NCBI GenBank assembly: GCA_019748155.1
Contig: JAIEPY010000082.1
Span: forward strand, 1 to 56,756
Source: Burkholderiales bacterium
GTDB taxonomy: Bacteria > Pseudomonadota > Gammaproteobacteria > Burkholderiales > UBA11063
Direction of reading: 5' to 3'
DNA: 56,756 nucleotides
Shown: positions 30,482 to 38,744 of the stretch, piece by piece
How positions within the stretch are numbered: the stretch's first letter is position 1
Layout of the letters: each line of letters opens with the position of its first letter
Program-made: the position numbers and the translations under genes
The notes under the pieces: generated by a model
Told to the model about the DNA's origin: nothing
Databases searched by the model: none
What the model saw: only the letters and a program-made list of their open reading frames with translations

Positions 30482-31417
30482 ATGACCAATAAATCACAAC
30501 TAAAATACTATATTCAGCTCTGTTTAGCCTTATTGCTCTGGGCTGGTCTTTATCACGTAGCAAAGCCTGCAACTGAAGCCAGTGATCCATATTTAGTCGC
30601 TTTTTTGCGCTATTTGGTTTCTGCTAGTTTGTTACTACTTATCTTACGAATAAAGAATGGCTACTGGCTTCCTGAATTAAATAGTAAACAATGGTTTTTA
30701 ATCTTCTGTATCGGCGCATTAGGAGTTTGTGCTTATAATTTACTATTTTTTAGTGCGGAGGCGTTGATTTCAGGTAATATAGTCGCGATACTCTATTCTT
30801 TTACGCCTTGTTTGACCACCATTATTTCATCATTTGTTTTTAAAACTAAGTTAAATTTACTGAGCAAAATTGGGATTGTGGTTGCTATGTTAGGTTCAAT
30901 TGGTGTCATAAATTATGCAACACCAAGCTGTGGGCAATTTTTTTGTAGCGATATTGTACATGTTGTTGGAAAAGGTGAGGTTTATGGGATTCTTGCCACG
31001 TTGACTTTTGCATGTTATTCAGTATTAAGCCGTTATACCTCACAGCAAAATGTTTCTGCCTTGGTAATGAACGCCTATGCAGCAGTATTTGGTTGTCTGC
31101 TGTTGGGTGGAGTTTCATGGTTTAAAAGTGATTTTAGTGTAATTCCCCATTTCCATTTTGGCTTTTGGCTGGCATTAATTTATATTTCTGTACTAGCTAC
31201 TGTAGTTGCTTATTTGTGGTATACCAATGCGATTATTAATCTGGGGGTATTTAAAACGGTGGTTTTTCAAAACTCTATTCCACTTCAGACAGTTTTAATT
31301 GGCTATGTGTTTTTTAATGAAAAAATTGGGCTTGGTGAGATGGTTTGTGGTGCGATTGTTATTTGTGGGGTCTATCTAACTAATTTTGCACTTAGTTACC
31401 AGCGCGGTAGCAGCTAA
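30482..31417 (+). CDS. EamA/DMT-family transporter
   Basis: A 311-residue inner-membrane protein with about ten hydrophobic helices arranged as two EamA repeats. The first repeat contains LRYLVSASLLLLILR and GVCAYNLLFFSAEALISGN; the second contains LATVVAYLWYTNAIINLGVFKTVVFQNSIPL. Family members export metabolites or amino acids; the substrate here is unknown. It begins six bases after folA and is probably the last gene of that operon. Confidence 0.85.
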   Translation: MTNKSQLKYYIQLCLALLLWAGLYHVAKPATEASDPYLVAFLRYLVSASLLLLILRIKNGYWLPELNSKQWFLIFCIGALGVCAYNLLFFSAEALISGNIVAILYSFTPCLTTIISSFVFKTKLNLLSKIGIVVAMLGSIGVINYATPSCGQFFCSDIVHVVGKGEVYGILATLTFACYSVLSRYTSQQNVSALVMNAYAAVFGCLLLGGVSWFKSDFSVIPHFHFGFWLALIYISVLATVVAYLWYTNAIINLGVFKTVVFQNSIPLQTVLIGYVFFNEKIGLGEMVCGAIVICGVYLTNFALSYQRGSS

Positions 31418-31441
31418 TTCTTATAATATTTGTAATTTACA

Positions 31442-31470
31442 TTGATTTTTTACCAAGATTGTGGGATAAT
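31442..31470 (+). promoter_or_regulatory. Probable tRNA promoter
   Basis: TTGATT (31442-31447) and GATAAT (31465-31470) are exactly 17 bases apart, placing a start site near 31477, about 12 bases before the mature tRNA. Confidence 0.5.
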
Positions 31471-31488
31471 AACTCCCTCTTCAATGAT

Positions 31489-31565
<77 letters not shown>

Positions 31566-31639
31566 TTCAAATTTTGCATCATACCACAAAAAAATCTTTT
31601 CTCCTCAATACGTTGCTTGCTGCAACAAGATTTGTTAGT

Positions 31640-31905
31640 TCAAGCAGTAGTTGAGATTTTTTATGTTACCAACTAGACTATTCTAAATCTTGAACAATAG
31701 TTACTACCTCGATTGGTATGCATAATTACTCTGCTCTACTGGTGTTGTCGTATTTACTGATCAAGTATTCGTCCTATACGTTTGCCCAGCTGTTGCCACT
31801 TTGGAGTTAACTTAGCTTCAGCAACAGACGGTGTTCTTTTATGTTAATTTCTAGACATTACTGTGAATCGTTGCAAATCGTCACTAGCGTATTGTAACTG
31901 ATAAC
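31640..31905 (-). pseudogene. Decayed IS3-family transposase (OrfB) remnant
   Basis: On the minus strand, 31724-31692 encodes MHTNRGSNYCS, matching the DDE-region block HTDRGSQYCS of IS3-family transposases with Asp changed to Asn. Further upstream on the same strand (about 31880-31795) the pieces HKRTPSVAEAKL and PKW resemble the block SNHxLPVAxNLLxxxF...W that precedes the catalytic domain. The pieces lie in different frames with several stops, and the stretch between them is shortened. No terminal repeats were recognised. It fills most of the gene-free gap behind the tRNA. Confidence 0.45.
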
Positions 31906-31994
31906 ACTATACTTTTATTTCAATTTGCCTAGTATTAATGGTATGGTGTACAATCTAGAATATTTTTAATAAAGAAAGTAGACAAAATTATCTA

Positions 31995-32023
31995 TTGTAT
32001 AAAATCACATTAAACTATATAAT
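31995..32023 (+). promoter_or_regulatory. Promoter of the apyrase-like lipoprotein gene
   Basis: TTGTAT (31995-32000) and a perfect TATAAT (32018-32023) are separated by 17 bases, roughly 85 bases before the chosen start codon. Confidence 0.55.
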
Positions 32024-32106
32024 CTTTACTGCGAAGTAATTTTAAAATGTTGTGTTTGGGGATAAATACTAATATAAACTATTATCTATTATTTAAGAGG
32101 GTTTTC

Positions 32107-33660
32107 ATGATGAAGAAAAAATCAAATTTGTTAAAAATTCAAACTATTCTTATTACTAGTGTAGCTCTGATTGGCTGTGGCAGTGGATCAACTACCACTT
32201 CACCAACTCAACAAGCTGTTTATACCACAATTTTTGATGCTGGCAGCAGTGGAACACGCTTATCATTTTATAAAGTTATCCCTGGTAATGGTGGTTATCC
32301 TCAAATCAATAAACTCTATGAGCGAGAATTTAATGATAATGGAATTAATGATTTTCTAAATGGAAATGGAACCATAGAATTAACCGATAAAAAAGGTAAC
32401 AATACTCTTCCCGGTGGTGTCCGTCCGGCTAATTGCGTTGGTGGCACATATGAAAGCAATGGTATGCAACAAATGATTATTAATCTTGGTGAATCGGATG
32501 TCAGTCCTTGTGTATTGGCTCCGTTGCTAGAATCTCAGGATATGGCTCTAACAGCGAATGGCTTATCACGTTCACAGGTCAAAACTGAGCTTTTTGCAAC
32601 CGCAGGGATGCGTACTGAAGATACGCGCAATGGTGGGAGCTATACTACGTTAGAAATTGCAGAATATTATCAATCAATGAAATCGTATGTTGCGAGGATG
32701 GGATTTGCTACTGGAGAATTTAAAACTATCAATGGTAATAGTGAAGAAGGTGTTTGGACATGGACTAATTTGAATGATTATTATTATAATACCTTTGGTG
32801 GTAATACTACAGTTAGCCAAACCGTGCAAACTCCGGTAGGTGACTTTGAAGTTGGTGGTTCATCAATGCAAATTGCATTTCCGGTAAACGCAACACCGAA
32901 TGATGAGAGTAATGTTTATCGTGTATCAATTAATGGTAAAACATTTAACGTTTATAGTAAAACCATACTTGGATTAGGTGGTGATGATGCTCGTAAGTAC
33001 GTTCGGGCATATGGTTATAGTAACCAAAATGGTGGTCTTGATTGTTTTGCAGAAAGTGCAACTGTTTCTAACACAACCGAGGACAGTGGCATTGCGCTTT
33101 ATCCATCAACGCTGCTAATCCCGAATATTTTCCCGGCTAATACCGTAACTACAGCTCCTTGGTTTACTTTAAGCGCGGAATCGCTTAACCTAACTGGTAG
33201 TCCGAGTTTTAACTTGACAGCTTGTAGTAACAAATATAATGTTGTTGAAAGTCAGGTTGTGTCTTTAGCACGAAATAACAATGGTACTTATAATGAGGGT
33301 AATACGGCAACTATATCTTCATTAAAAGGTATTTTACAAACTAGCACTAGTCCTTTTGTAGGTATTGACAATTTCTTCTACACAGCGCAAGATCTTAACC
33401 TTGCTGAATCAATAAACTTTAATCCAGCTACATTTGAGAGTGCATTAGTTACAAAATGTGCATCTAAGATACCTGGAGAAAAACTTTTTACTCAAGCAAT
33501 ATGTCCGAATGGAACATTTATGGATTCATTCTTATTTGGTACTAATGGACTATTTAATGGAGGTACAGCAAGCTTTGCCGGAGTCTTGTCTCCTAGACAA
33601 AATAACGCAACGGTTCTGACTTGGACTCGTGGTTATCTACTATTAAAATATGCGAATTAG
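32107..33660 (+). CDS. GDA1/CD39-family nucleoside phosphatase lipoprotein
   Basis: This predicted lipoprotein (517 aa) shows the apyrase conserved regions of ecto-NTPDases, which hydrolyse nucleoside tri- and diphosphates. ACR1 is DAGSSGTR (44-51), ACR2/3-like blocks are ATAGMR (164-169) and EEGVWTW (213-219), and ACR4 is VGGSSMQIAF (249-258). The lipobox LIGC puts the lipidated cysteine at residue 24, so it is membrane-anchored outside the cytoplasm. The start at 32107 has AAGAGG upstream; the longer reading from 32047 would bury the signal. The family is mostly eukaryotic; known bacterial examples include Legionella. It stands alone behind its own promoter next to a transposase remnant. 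Confidence 0.82.
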   Translation: MMKKKSNLLKIQTILITSVALIGCGSGSTTTSPTQQAVYTTIFDAGSSGTRLSFYKVIPGNGGYPQINKLYEREFNDNGINDFLNGNGTIELTDKKGNNTLPGGVRPANCVGGTYESNGMQQMIINLGESDVSPCVLAPLLESQDMALTANGLSRSQVKTELFATAGMRTEDTRNGGSYTTLEIAEYYQSMKSYVARMGFATGEFKTINGNSEEGVWTWTNLNDYYYNTFGGNTTVSQTVQTPVGDFEVGGSSMQIAFPVNATPNDESNVYRVSINGKTFNVYSKTILGLGGDDARKYVRAYGYSNQNGGLDCFAESATVSNTTEDSGIALYPSTLLIPNIFPANTVTTAPWFTLSAESLNLTGSPSFNLTACSNKYNVVESQVVSLARNNNGTYNEGNTATISSLKGILQTSTSPFVGIDNFFYTAQDLNLAESINFNPATFESALVTKCASKIPGEKLFTQAICPNGTFMDSFLFGTNGLFNGGTASFAGVLSPRQNNATVLTWTRGYLLLKYAN

Positions 33661-33672
33661 CATAATAAAGAT

Positions 33673-34734
33673 TTATTGATGGCATGACAGCTGTAATTCC
33701 AGCCATGCCTCATTAATCATTATTCGTATTTTAGGTGCATAGTTTTTAAAGCTATGCATTTTTTGCATATTAGCTGGGTAAATCCATGGTGTACTTTTAA
33801 TTGTCAGATCAATTTTTGCCAGTGCTGCTTTATTCATAATACTGGCACCAGTCATATTAGCCAGCTCAATTGAACTTTTGGTGCTTAAGAGATTATTGAT
33901 TAATTGGTAGGCAAGTTTTGTATTGCTAACATAAAATGGAATCACCAGATTATCCAGCTCATACATATTGCCCTCTTTTTGCAATCTCGCATCAATCGTC
34001 ACCTCTTGGTGACTGTCTTTAAGATCTTGAATAGTTTTAAAAATATCCACTGAATAACTCATCGCCAGCCAGATATTGCCACGCATCAGACTGCGGTAAT
34101 AAGTATCGCTATCAAATTTTGCCCAATAGGGCATCGCACGTTCAATAACAGCTCTTGCTTGCTTTAAATCGTCAATATTGCTTGAGTTTGGGTCTTTGCC
34201 TAAATAGAGTAGAGCAGCAGCAAATACATTACGCTGAGAGTTAAAGACCGTAACTTTTCCTTTTAGTTTTTTGAGGTATTTTGGATCAAAGATAACTGCC
34301 CAACTATCTGCTACAATTCCCAAGCGCTGTAATTCTTTTTTATTGTAAGCGAGCATTACGTTATCATAGGCATAGGGTACTGAGTAGCGATTGTGTGGAG
34401 CATATGCCTGATTCAGAAATTGTGGATCAATATTTTTTAGATTTGGCAGACGATCTAAGTTTAATGGTTGGAGTTTCTGCATGGAGACTAGTTGTTCTGC
34501 GGCGTAAGCGGTTGGTACTACGACATCATAACCACTTGCACCTGCCGCAAATTTTGCCAGCATCTCATCATTCTCATTGAAATAATTTTGCGCGAGCTGG
34601 CAATTACATTCTGACTCAAATTGCTGGGCAGTACTATCTGCTAAATAATTAGCGGCAATATAAATGTTGATTACTTTGTTAGCATAAGCAAACGAACTTG
34701 CTAACAGGGCAACATATAAAAAAACTATCTTCAC
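33673..34734 (-). CDS. PotD/PotF-like periplasmic binding protein
   Basis: A 353-residue family 1 solute-binding protein resembling the polyamine receptors PotD/PotF. It has a signal peptide (to about residue 18, ending SFAYA), the early IYIAANYLADSTAQQFE block, GYDVVVPTAYAAEQL and the mid-region PYAYDNVMLAYNKKEL. No permease or ATPase gene is nearby. The start is a GTG whose GTGA overlaps the stop of the MFS gene, so it is the last gene of the siderophore operon. It could bind a polyamine, or have been adapted to the siderophore; neither can be shown here. Confidence 0.8.
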   Translation of the reverse strand: MKIVFLYVALLASSFAYANKVINIYIAANYLADSTAQQFESECNCQLAQNYFNENDEMLAKFAAGASGYDVVVPTAYAAEQLVSMQKLQPLNLDRLPNLKNIDPQFLNQAYAPHNRYSVPYAYDNVMLAYNKKELQRLGIVADSWAVIFDPKYLKKLKGKVTVFNSQRNVFAAALLYLGKDPNSSNIDDLKQARAVIERAMPYWAKFDSDTYYRSLMRGNIWLAMSYSVDIFKTIQDLKDSHQEVTIDARLQKEGNMYELDNLVIPFYVSNTKLAYQLINNLLSTKSSIELANMTGASIMNKAALAKIDLTIKSTPWIYPANMQKMHSFKNYAPKIRIMINEAWLELQLSCHQ

Positions 34735-35939
34735 AGTAGATATTGATTTCTTTTAATAATTTTATAAATAATATACGCACAAATTGCAGTTGATATTAGT
34801 GATAGCATGCTACCAATAGCAAATAATCCGCTATAACCTAATAATTTGGCTAAATAGCCACTTAGCATCATTCCTGCGCTATAGATGATAATCTCAGCGC
34901 AGAGTAAGATAGATATATCAGTCGCAGATTGTTTTAGCTCACAATTTTGCATAAAGAATGTATATAACACTACCATTTCCATCGAGCGGCAAGCCATATT
35001 GGTCACAACTACTCCAAAAATCCAAGCTTGTGAACTTATTGCAAAATAGGCTAAAGCTGCCAGAGCTAAATAGCAAATACTCCGCATTATGCCTAAGATA
35101 AGCAGCCAAATGTTTTCGCGGTTGTTACTTAAAAAAATACTCACGAGTAATGAGGCAAACAGACTTAAACTAAGTCCACTGATTCCTAAAACTTTACCAA
35201 TCAGACTAATTGCAATTTGCTTATCGACCAGAAATGGTTGCTGCATTCCCATCACTAAGCCTTCACAGCCACGATAAATTAGACATAAGTATAATAAATT
35301 ACGTGTGTTTTTACGCTTTAGAAAGCTAATTAATGATGGTCTATTCTCTTTATTCTCTTCAATCTGTGCTGCGCGTTCTTGAACCAGGCTTTGTATGACT
35401 AACAAAATTAAGTTAACAATGACTAACGTTAGAACCGAATTTTGCCAACCAAGCTGTGGATAAGCAATCAAAAATAATCCACCACCAGTAAAGCTTCCCA
35501 ATGCTATACCAACCACTTGCGCATAATTACCAAAGCGCAGCTGATCTGAATTAACTTGTTCCAAAATAAATGCACTGGTTGCCAGATAATGAGTAGCAGC
35601 ACAAATTAATAAGGCAATTATTATACCAAAGAGTAACTCAGCATGCTGATTTGGTGAAATATTATAAATAATTATTAAGCAAATTAGCATTAATATTTGC
35701 AATGGTATCAGCCAGCTTTTGCGTTTGCCAAACTTTACACTATAATAGCGATCCAATAATGGTGCCCATAAAAACTTAAATGCCCAAGGGAGCATAAGAC
35801 TACCAAATAATCCAATAATGGTAAGCGAGACACCGTTGGTACGCATGATGGTTGGCAGTGCTACTGTTGCAAAATACAGCGGAGTGGTATTGGCGATTGC
35901 CAAAGCAGTAATACTGGCTAGGGTTTTATAATTGCGCAT
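34731..35939 (-). CDS. MFS transporter, probable siderophore exporter
   Basis: A 402-residue major facilitator with about twelve hydrophobic helices. The loop between helices 2 and 3 reads WAPLLDRYYSVKFGKRKSW, a form seen in AmpG-like and siderophore-linked MFS proteins. The start at 35939 has GGAG nine bases upstream; an earlier GTG at 35954 is less likely. It overlaps the acetyltransferase gene by 14 bases and the binding-protein gene by 4. Location inside the siderophore operon suggests export of the finished siderophore, or uptake of the ferric form at the inner membrane. Confidence 0.78.
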   Translation of the reverse strand: MRNYKTLASITALAIANTTPLYFATVALPTIMRTNGVSLTIIGLFGSLMLPWAFKFLWAPLLDRYYSVKFGKRKSWLIPLQILMLICLIIIYNISPNQHAELLFGIIIALLICAATHYLATSAFILEQVNSDQLRFGNYAQVVGIALGSFTGGGLFLIAYPQLGWQNSVLTLVIVNLILLVIQSLVQERAAQIEENKENRPSLISFLKRKNTRNLLYLCLIYRGCEGLVMGMQQPFLVDKQIAISLIGKVLGISGLSLSLFASLLVSIFLSNNRENIWLLILGIMRSICYLALAALAYFAISSQAWIFGVVVTNMACRSMEMVVLYTFFMQNCELKQSATDISILLCAEIIIYSAGMMLSGYLAKLLGYSGLFAIGSMLSLISTAICAYIIYKIIKRNQYLL

Positions 35940-36894
35940 TTGAATCGACTCCACTTTTGAGGATTAATTCTGCTTGTTGTACTGCCAGCTCTAAAGTTTG
36001 TACTGGAATACAGCGAAAAGGCATTCCCTTTGCCATCGCCGGAGAATTTAATTTAGCGATCATTTCTGTATCGTTGGTAACCCGAAGCATTGCGCGGCAA
36101 TACTTAGCTAGCAATGGTTTATGTCGTTTAAACCATGCCATTTCTGCTTTTCTTGCTTGTTGTGAAAACTGATACTCACGATCAAAGGTACTTATAGCTA
36201 CGTATGGTTCACGGCGTAATAAAATTTCATCCAGTTCTCTAATCCAGCAATCAACCGCGTCATCACTAGGGAAGCTTGGAAAATGCAGCCTAATAATTGG
36301 CCATCTATTTAAATCGCAGCTAATTTTACTAGGATTATGTAGATAAAAATCTTGATGGGTAATCACATAGAGGGTTGCGACTTTTTCGGGTAACTCTAAA
36401 TTTCCCAAATTACTAAATCCAAGCTTGCGCTCTAAAATATTTAGTGCTGCAACCTCTTTATTGGGTTCAAGTAAAACGCGTTGCGCCATATGTCGTGTAA
36501 ATAAGTAATCACTTAGCCCGCGTACTATCAGTGAACTATAACCTTTACCGATTGCATCTTTTTCTCCAATTAACAGGTGAATGCCAAAATCACCTGCTTG
36601 GAGCTGGCAAAATTGAGCTAAGCGATCATCTGGTGCATAATAGGTTTCCGCATAGCCAATTATCTGTCCATTAATTTGCAAGATAAATAACTCTTGATGC
36701 GACAGTGCTAATGCAGCTTTAAAATGCGCTAAAACTTGATCTCGGTTTAAATTAAGCTGCCAGAATTTGGCTACGTGGGGCTGATGCATCCATGCAAGCA
36801 ATCTTTCAAAATCACGATCTAAATCAACAAGATAAATATTCAGATGGTTTTTACTTTGTTTGCAGCTATAACTATAATGTGCTTGTTTAAACAT
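35926..36894 (-). CDS. Siderophore acetyltransferase (IucB/AlcB-like) with an extra C-terminal domain
   Basis: The N-terminal 185 or so residues form a GNAT acyltransferase of the IucB/AlcB type (WMHQPHVAKFWQLN, GYAETYYAPDD, GEKDAIGKGYSSLIVRGL, LEPNKEVAALNILERKLGF). It should acetylate the hydroxylamine made by the IucD-like enzyme. Residues from about 200 to 322 form a second unit, with WPIIRLHFPSFPSDDAVDCW and AEMAWFKRHKPLLAKYCRAM, that I do not recognise; it hints at an alpha/beta STAS-like fold. Start 36894 has GGAG nine bases upstream; the ATG at 36909 has none. It overlaps the upstream synthetase gene by eight bases. Confidence 0.8.
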   Translation of the reverse strand: MFKQAHYSYSCKQSKNHLNIYLVDLDRDFERLLAWMHQPHVAKFWQLNLNRDQVLAHFKAALALSHQELFILQINGQIIGYAETYYAPDDRLAQFCQLQAGDFGIHLLIGEKDAIGKGYSSLIVRGLSDYLFTRHMAQRVLLEPNKEVAALNILERKLGFSNLGNLELPEKVATLYVITHQDFYLHNPSKISCDLNRWPIIRLHFPSFPSDDAVDCWIRELDEILLRREPYVAISTFDREYQFSQQARKAEMAWFKRHKPLLAKYCRAMLRVTNDTEMIAKLNSPAMAKGMPFRCIPVQTLELAVQQAELILKSGVDSNAQL

Positions 36895-38740
36895 TAACCT
36901 TAGCTCCATTGCTAGTTTTTAGTGGTATTTCACTCCATGTTTTATAACTAACCGGATTACTCATCATTACTTGCGATTCAACTTTAGGACGTTGATTATA
37001 ATCGGCATAACCAACTTCGATTAAACGCAAGCGATTTAAATTAAGCTTTTTAAATTGAGGTTTAAGTAAATTTATTCCCTGAATTTGTTCGCTTAACTCG
37101 GGATGGTTTTGGTGATATCTTTCAATTTCTGTATGAAGCTGTTGCCAGAATTGTGTTTCAGAGTATTCCGCATGAGTAAGTAAAATATCAGATAAGTAGC
37201 GATATAAAACTACAAATAATCCGGTTTGGATAAATTGTGCCATATCTTCATTAGATAGGCGATAAAGTGTATTTTGTAGTTCAGCTGGCATACTCTTTAA
37301 GCTTTCTATACTATGTTCACTAAGATTAACATCATCAATAAAATCTTTGAGAACTAAAGCTTTTGGTCGATAGTTCTCATCCATTACGAGCATAGTATTT
37401 TCACCATGAGGTGAGAAAGCTACGCCATATTTATATAGCCAATGTAATAATGGCGGTAAGCAAACTGCAAATAATTGCTCCAGCCATTTTGCAATCGTCA
37501 GAGCAGAGCGTTTGATTAACTCAAGGACTAGAGGTTCGTGATTATTATCAAGATGAATTAACGCTGTCATACTCATAACAATCTCTGATTCTTCGAGATA
37601 GTTATTAACATTCTCGCGCCAGATTACGCCCAATAACTCTTGATATTGGTATGGAACCCCCTCAATCTGATTGTAAATAGGGTGCGCATAGCTAATGCTG
37701 GCAATTTCACCAAGCATAATTAATCTTGTTTCTTGATGAAAAAAACTGTCTTGTTCATGGATGTTTTTTAGCCATTGAGTGAGTATCGGCGCTAATTCAG
37801 TACGTTCATGTGGTAAGCCACGGTAGACTGCCGTGTTAAATATACTCAATGGTAGTTTGACCTGAAATTTTCTATAGTCACTTTGATTGTTAAAGCTTCT
37901 AATTGACTGAGTTGCCAGATAATCATCTGAACTATGACCTAAATAAACTATATTATTACGGGCAATATCTTCTGGGAAGAGCTGGATAATTTGTCTCTGC
38001 CATTGCCAATCATGAATTGGCATCAAATAATATTCTTGCGCGATTAAATTATGCTTGCTTAATAATTGTTGAAACTTATTTAGATCTTCTTCTGCTAGTT
38101 CCTGAATTATTAATTGCTGATAATTAAGATCATCAATAGCATTGAATGTAACTTTATTTTTTCTAACGCCAAGCCAAGCTAGCTTTTGGAGGTTACGCAT
38201 TTCAGGTGCTGAACTCAGGTATTCCTGATAAGAGAAGCCCAAGCGACCTTTATTGATTACAAACCACGGGTGTCCACGCATATATCCCTCGATTTGCGAT
38301 GCTTGTCTTATATTTAATAAATGGCTATTCATATTGTCAGAAGTATTTAATATATGGCAATCTGCAATCAGAGTATGGTTTAGTTCTCGAAGTAAGTGTC
38401 CTAGGGTTAATTCATCAATTCCAATTTTTTGGTAACTATTGCGTATAAATTCACTAACGAGTAATTCATCTTGCTCTGTGCCTTGACGATGGTAGCTAAT
38501 TGAATCTTTATCTATCTGCCAATTGCCAAAGATCCTGCTTTCAGCCGTAAACCTATATTCAATATTATCCTCTAATTCCAGGCTATGTTGGAATAAGCCA
38601 TTTTGCAATTGTTCTATTTTTGTCACCAGTAAATCTTCATACATGAACTCAGTAAGAATTTTGGCAACTAAATTTCGATTAACGTTTAACCAGTTATTCA
38701 ATGTAATTGTTTGGTTTATTTGTGTTAGTGAGTTTTTCAT
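36887..38740 (-). CDS. IucA/IucC-family siderophore synthetase (IucC-like)
   Basis: A 617-residue NRPS-independent siderophore (NIS) synthetase, which adenylates a citrate carboxylate and joins it to an amine or hydroxamate. Landmarks are RGHPWFVINKGRLGFS (ATP and citrate site), MPIHDWQWQ, SIRSF in the core, and the C-terminal FerIII-like region with YGVAFSPHGENTMLV and LKDFIDD. It differs from the other synthetase in the operon, consistent with two successive couplings. By comparison with IucC it would complete the second amide bond. GGAA lies nine bases before the ATG, and only four bases separate it from the upstream synthetase. Confidence 0.88.
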   Translation of the reverse strand: MKNSLTQINQTITLNNWLNVNRNLVAKILTEFMYEDLLVTKIEQLQNGLFQHSLELEDNIEYRFTAESRIFGNWQIDKDSISYHRQGTEQDELLVSEFIRNSYQKIGIDELTLGHLLRELNHTLIADCHILNTSDNMNSHLLNIRQASQIEGYMRGHPWFVINKGRLGFSYQEYLSSAPEMRNLQKLAWLGVRKNKVTFNAIDDLNYQQLIIQELAEEDLNKFQQLLSKHNLIAQEYYLMPIHDWQWQRQIIQLFPEDIARNNIVYLGHSSDDYLATQSIRSFNNQSDYRKFQVKLPLSIFNTAVYRGLPHERTELAPILTQWLKNIHEQDSFFHQETRLIMLGEIASISYAHPIYNQIEGVPYQYQELLGVIWRENVNNYLEESEIVMSMTALIHLDNNHEPLVLELIKRSALTIAKWLEQLFAVCLPPLLHWLYKYGVAFSPHGENTMLVMDENYRPKALVLKDFIDDVNLSEHSIESLKSMPAELQNTLYRLSNEDMAQFIQTGLFVVLYRYLSDILLTHAEYSETQFWQQLHTEIERYHQNHPELSEQIQGINLLKPQFKKLNLNRLRLIEVGYADYNQRPKVESQVMMSNPVSYKTWSEIPLKTSNGAKVNV

Positions 38741-38744
38741 CGCT

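Noticed and set aside
33681-33709. GGCATG/CATGCC hairpin near convergent ends of the apyrase and binding-protein genes
   Set aside because: It has an internal bulge, lies within the binding-protein coding end, and no T-run follows on either strand, so a terminator call is not supported.
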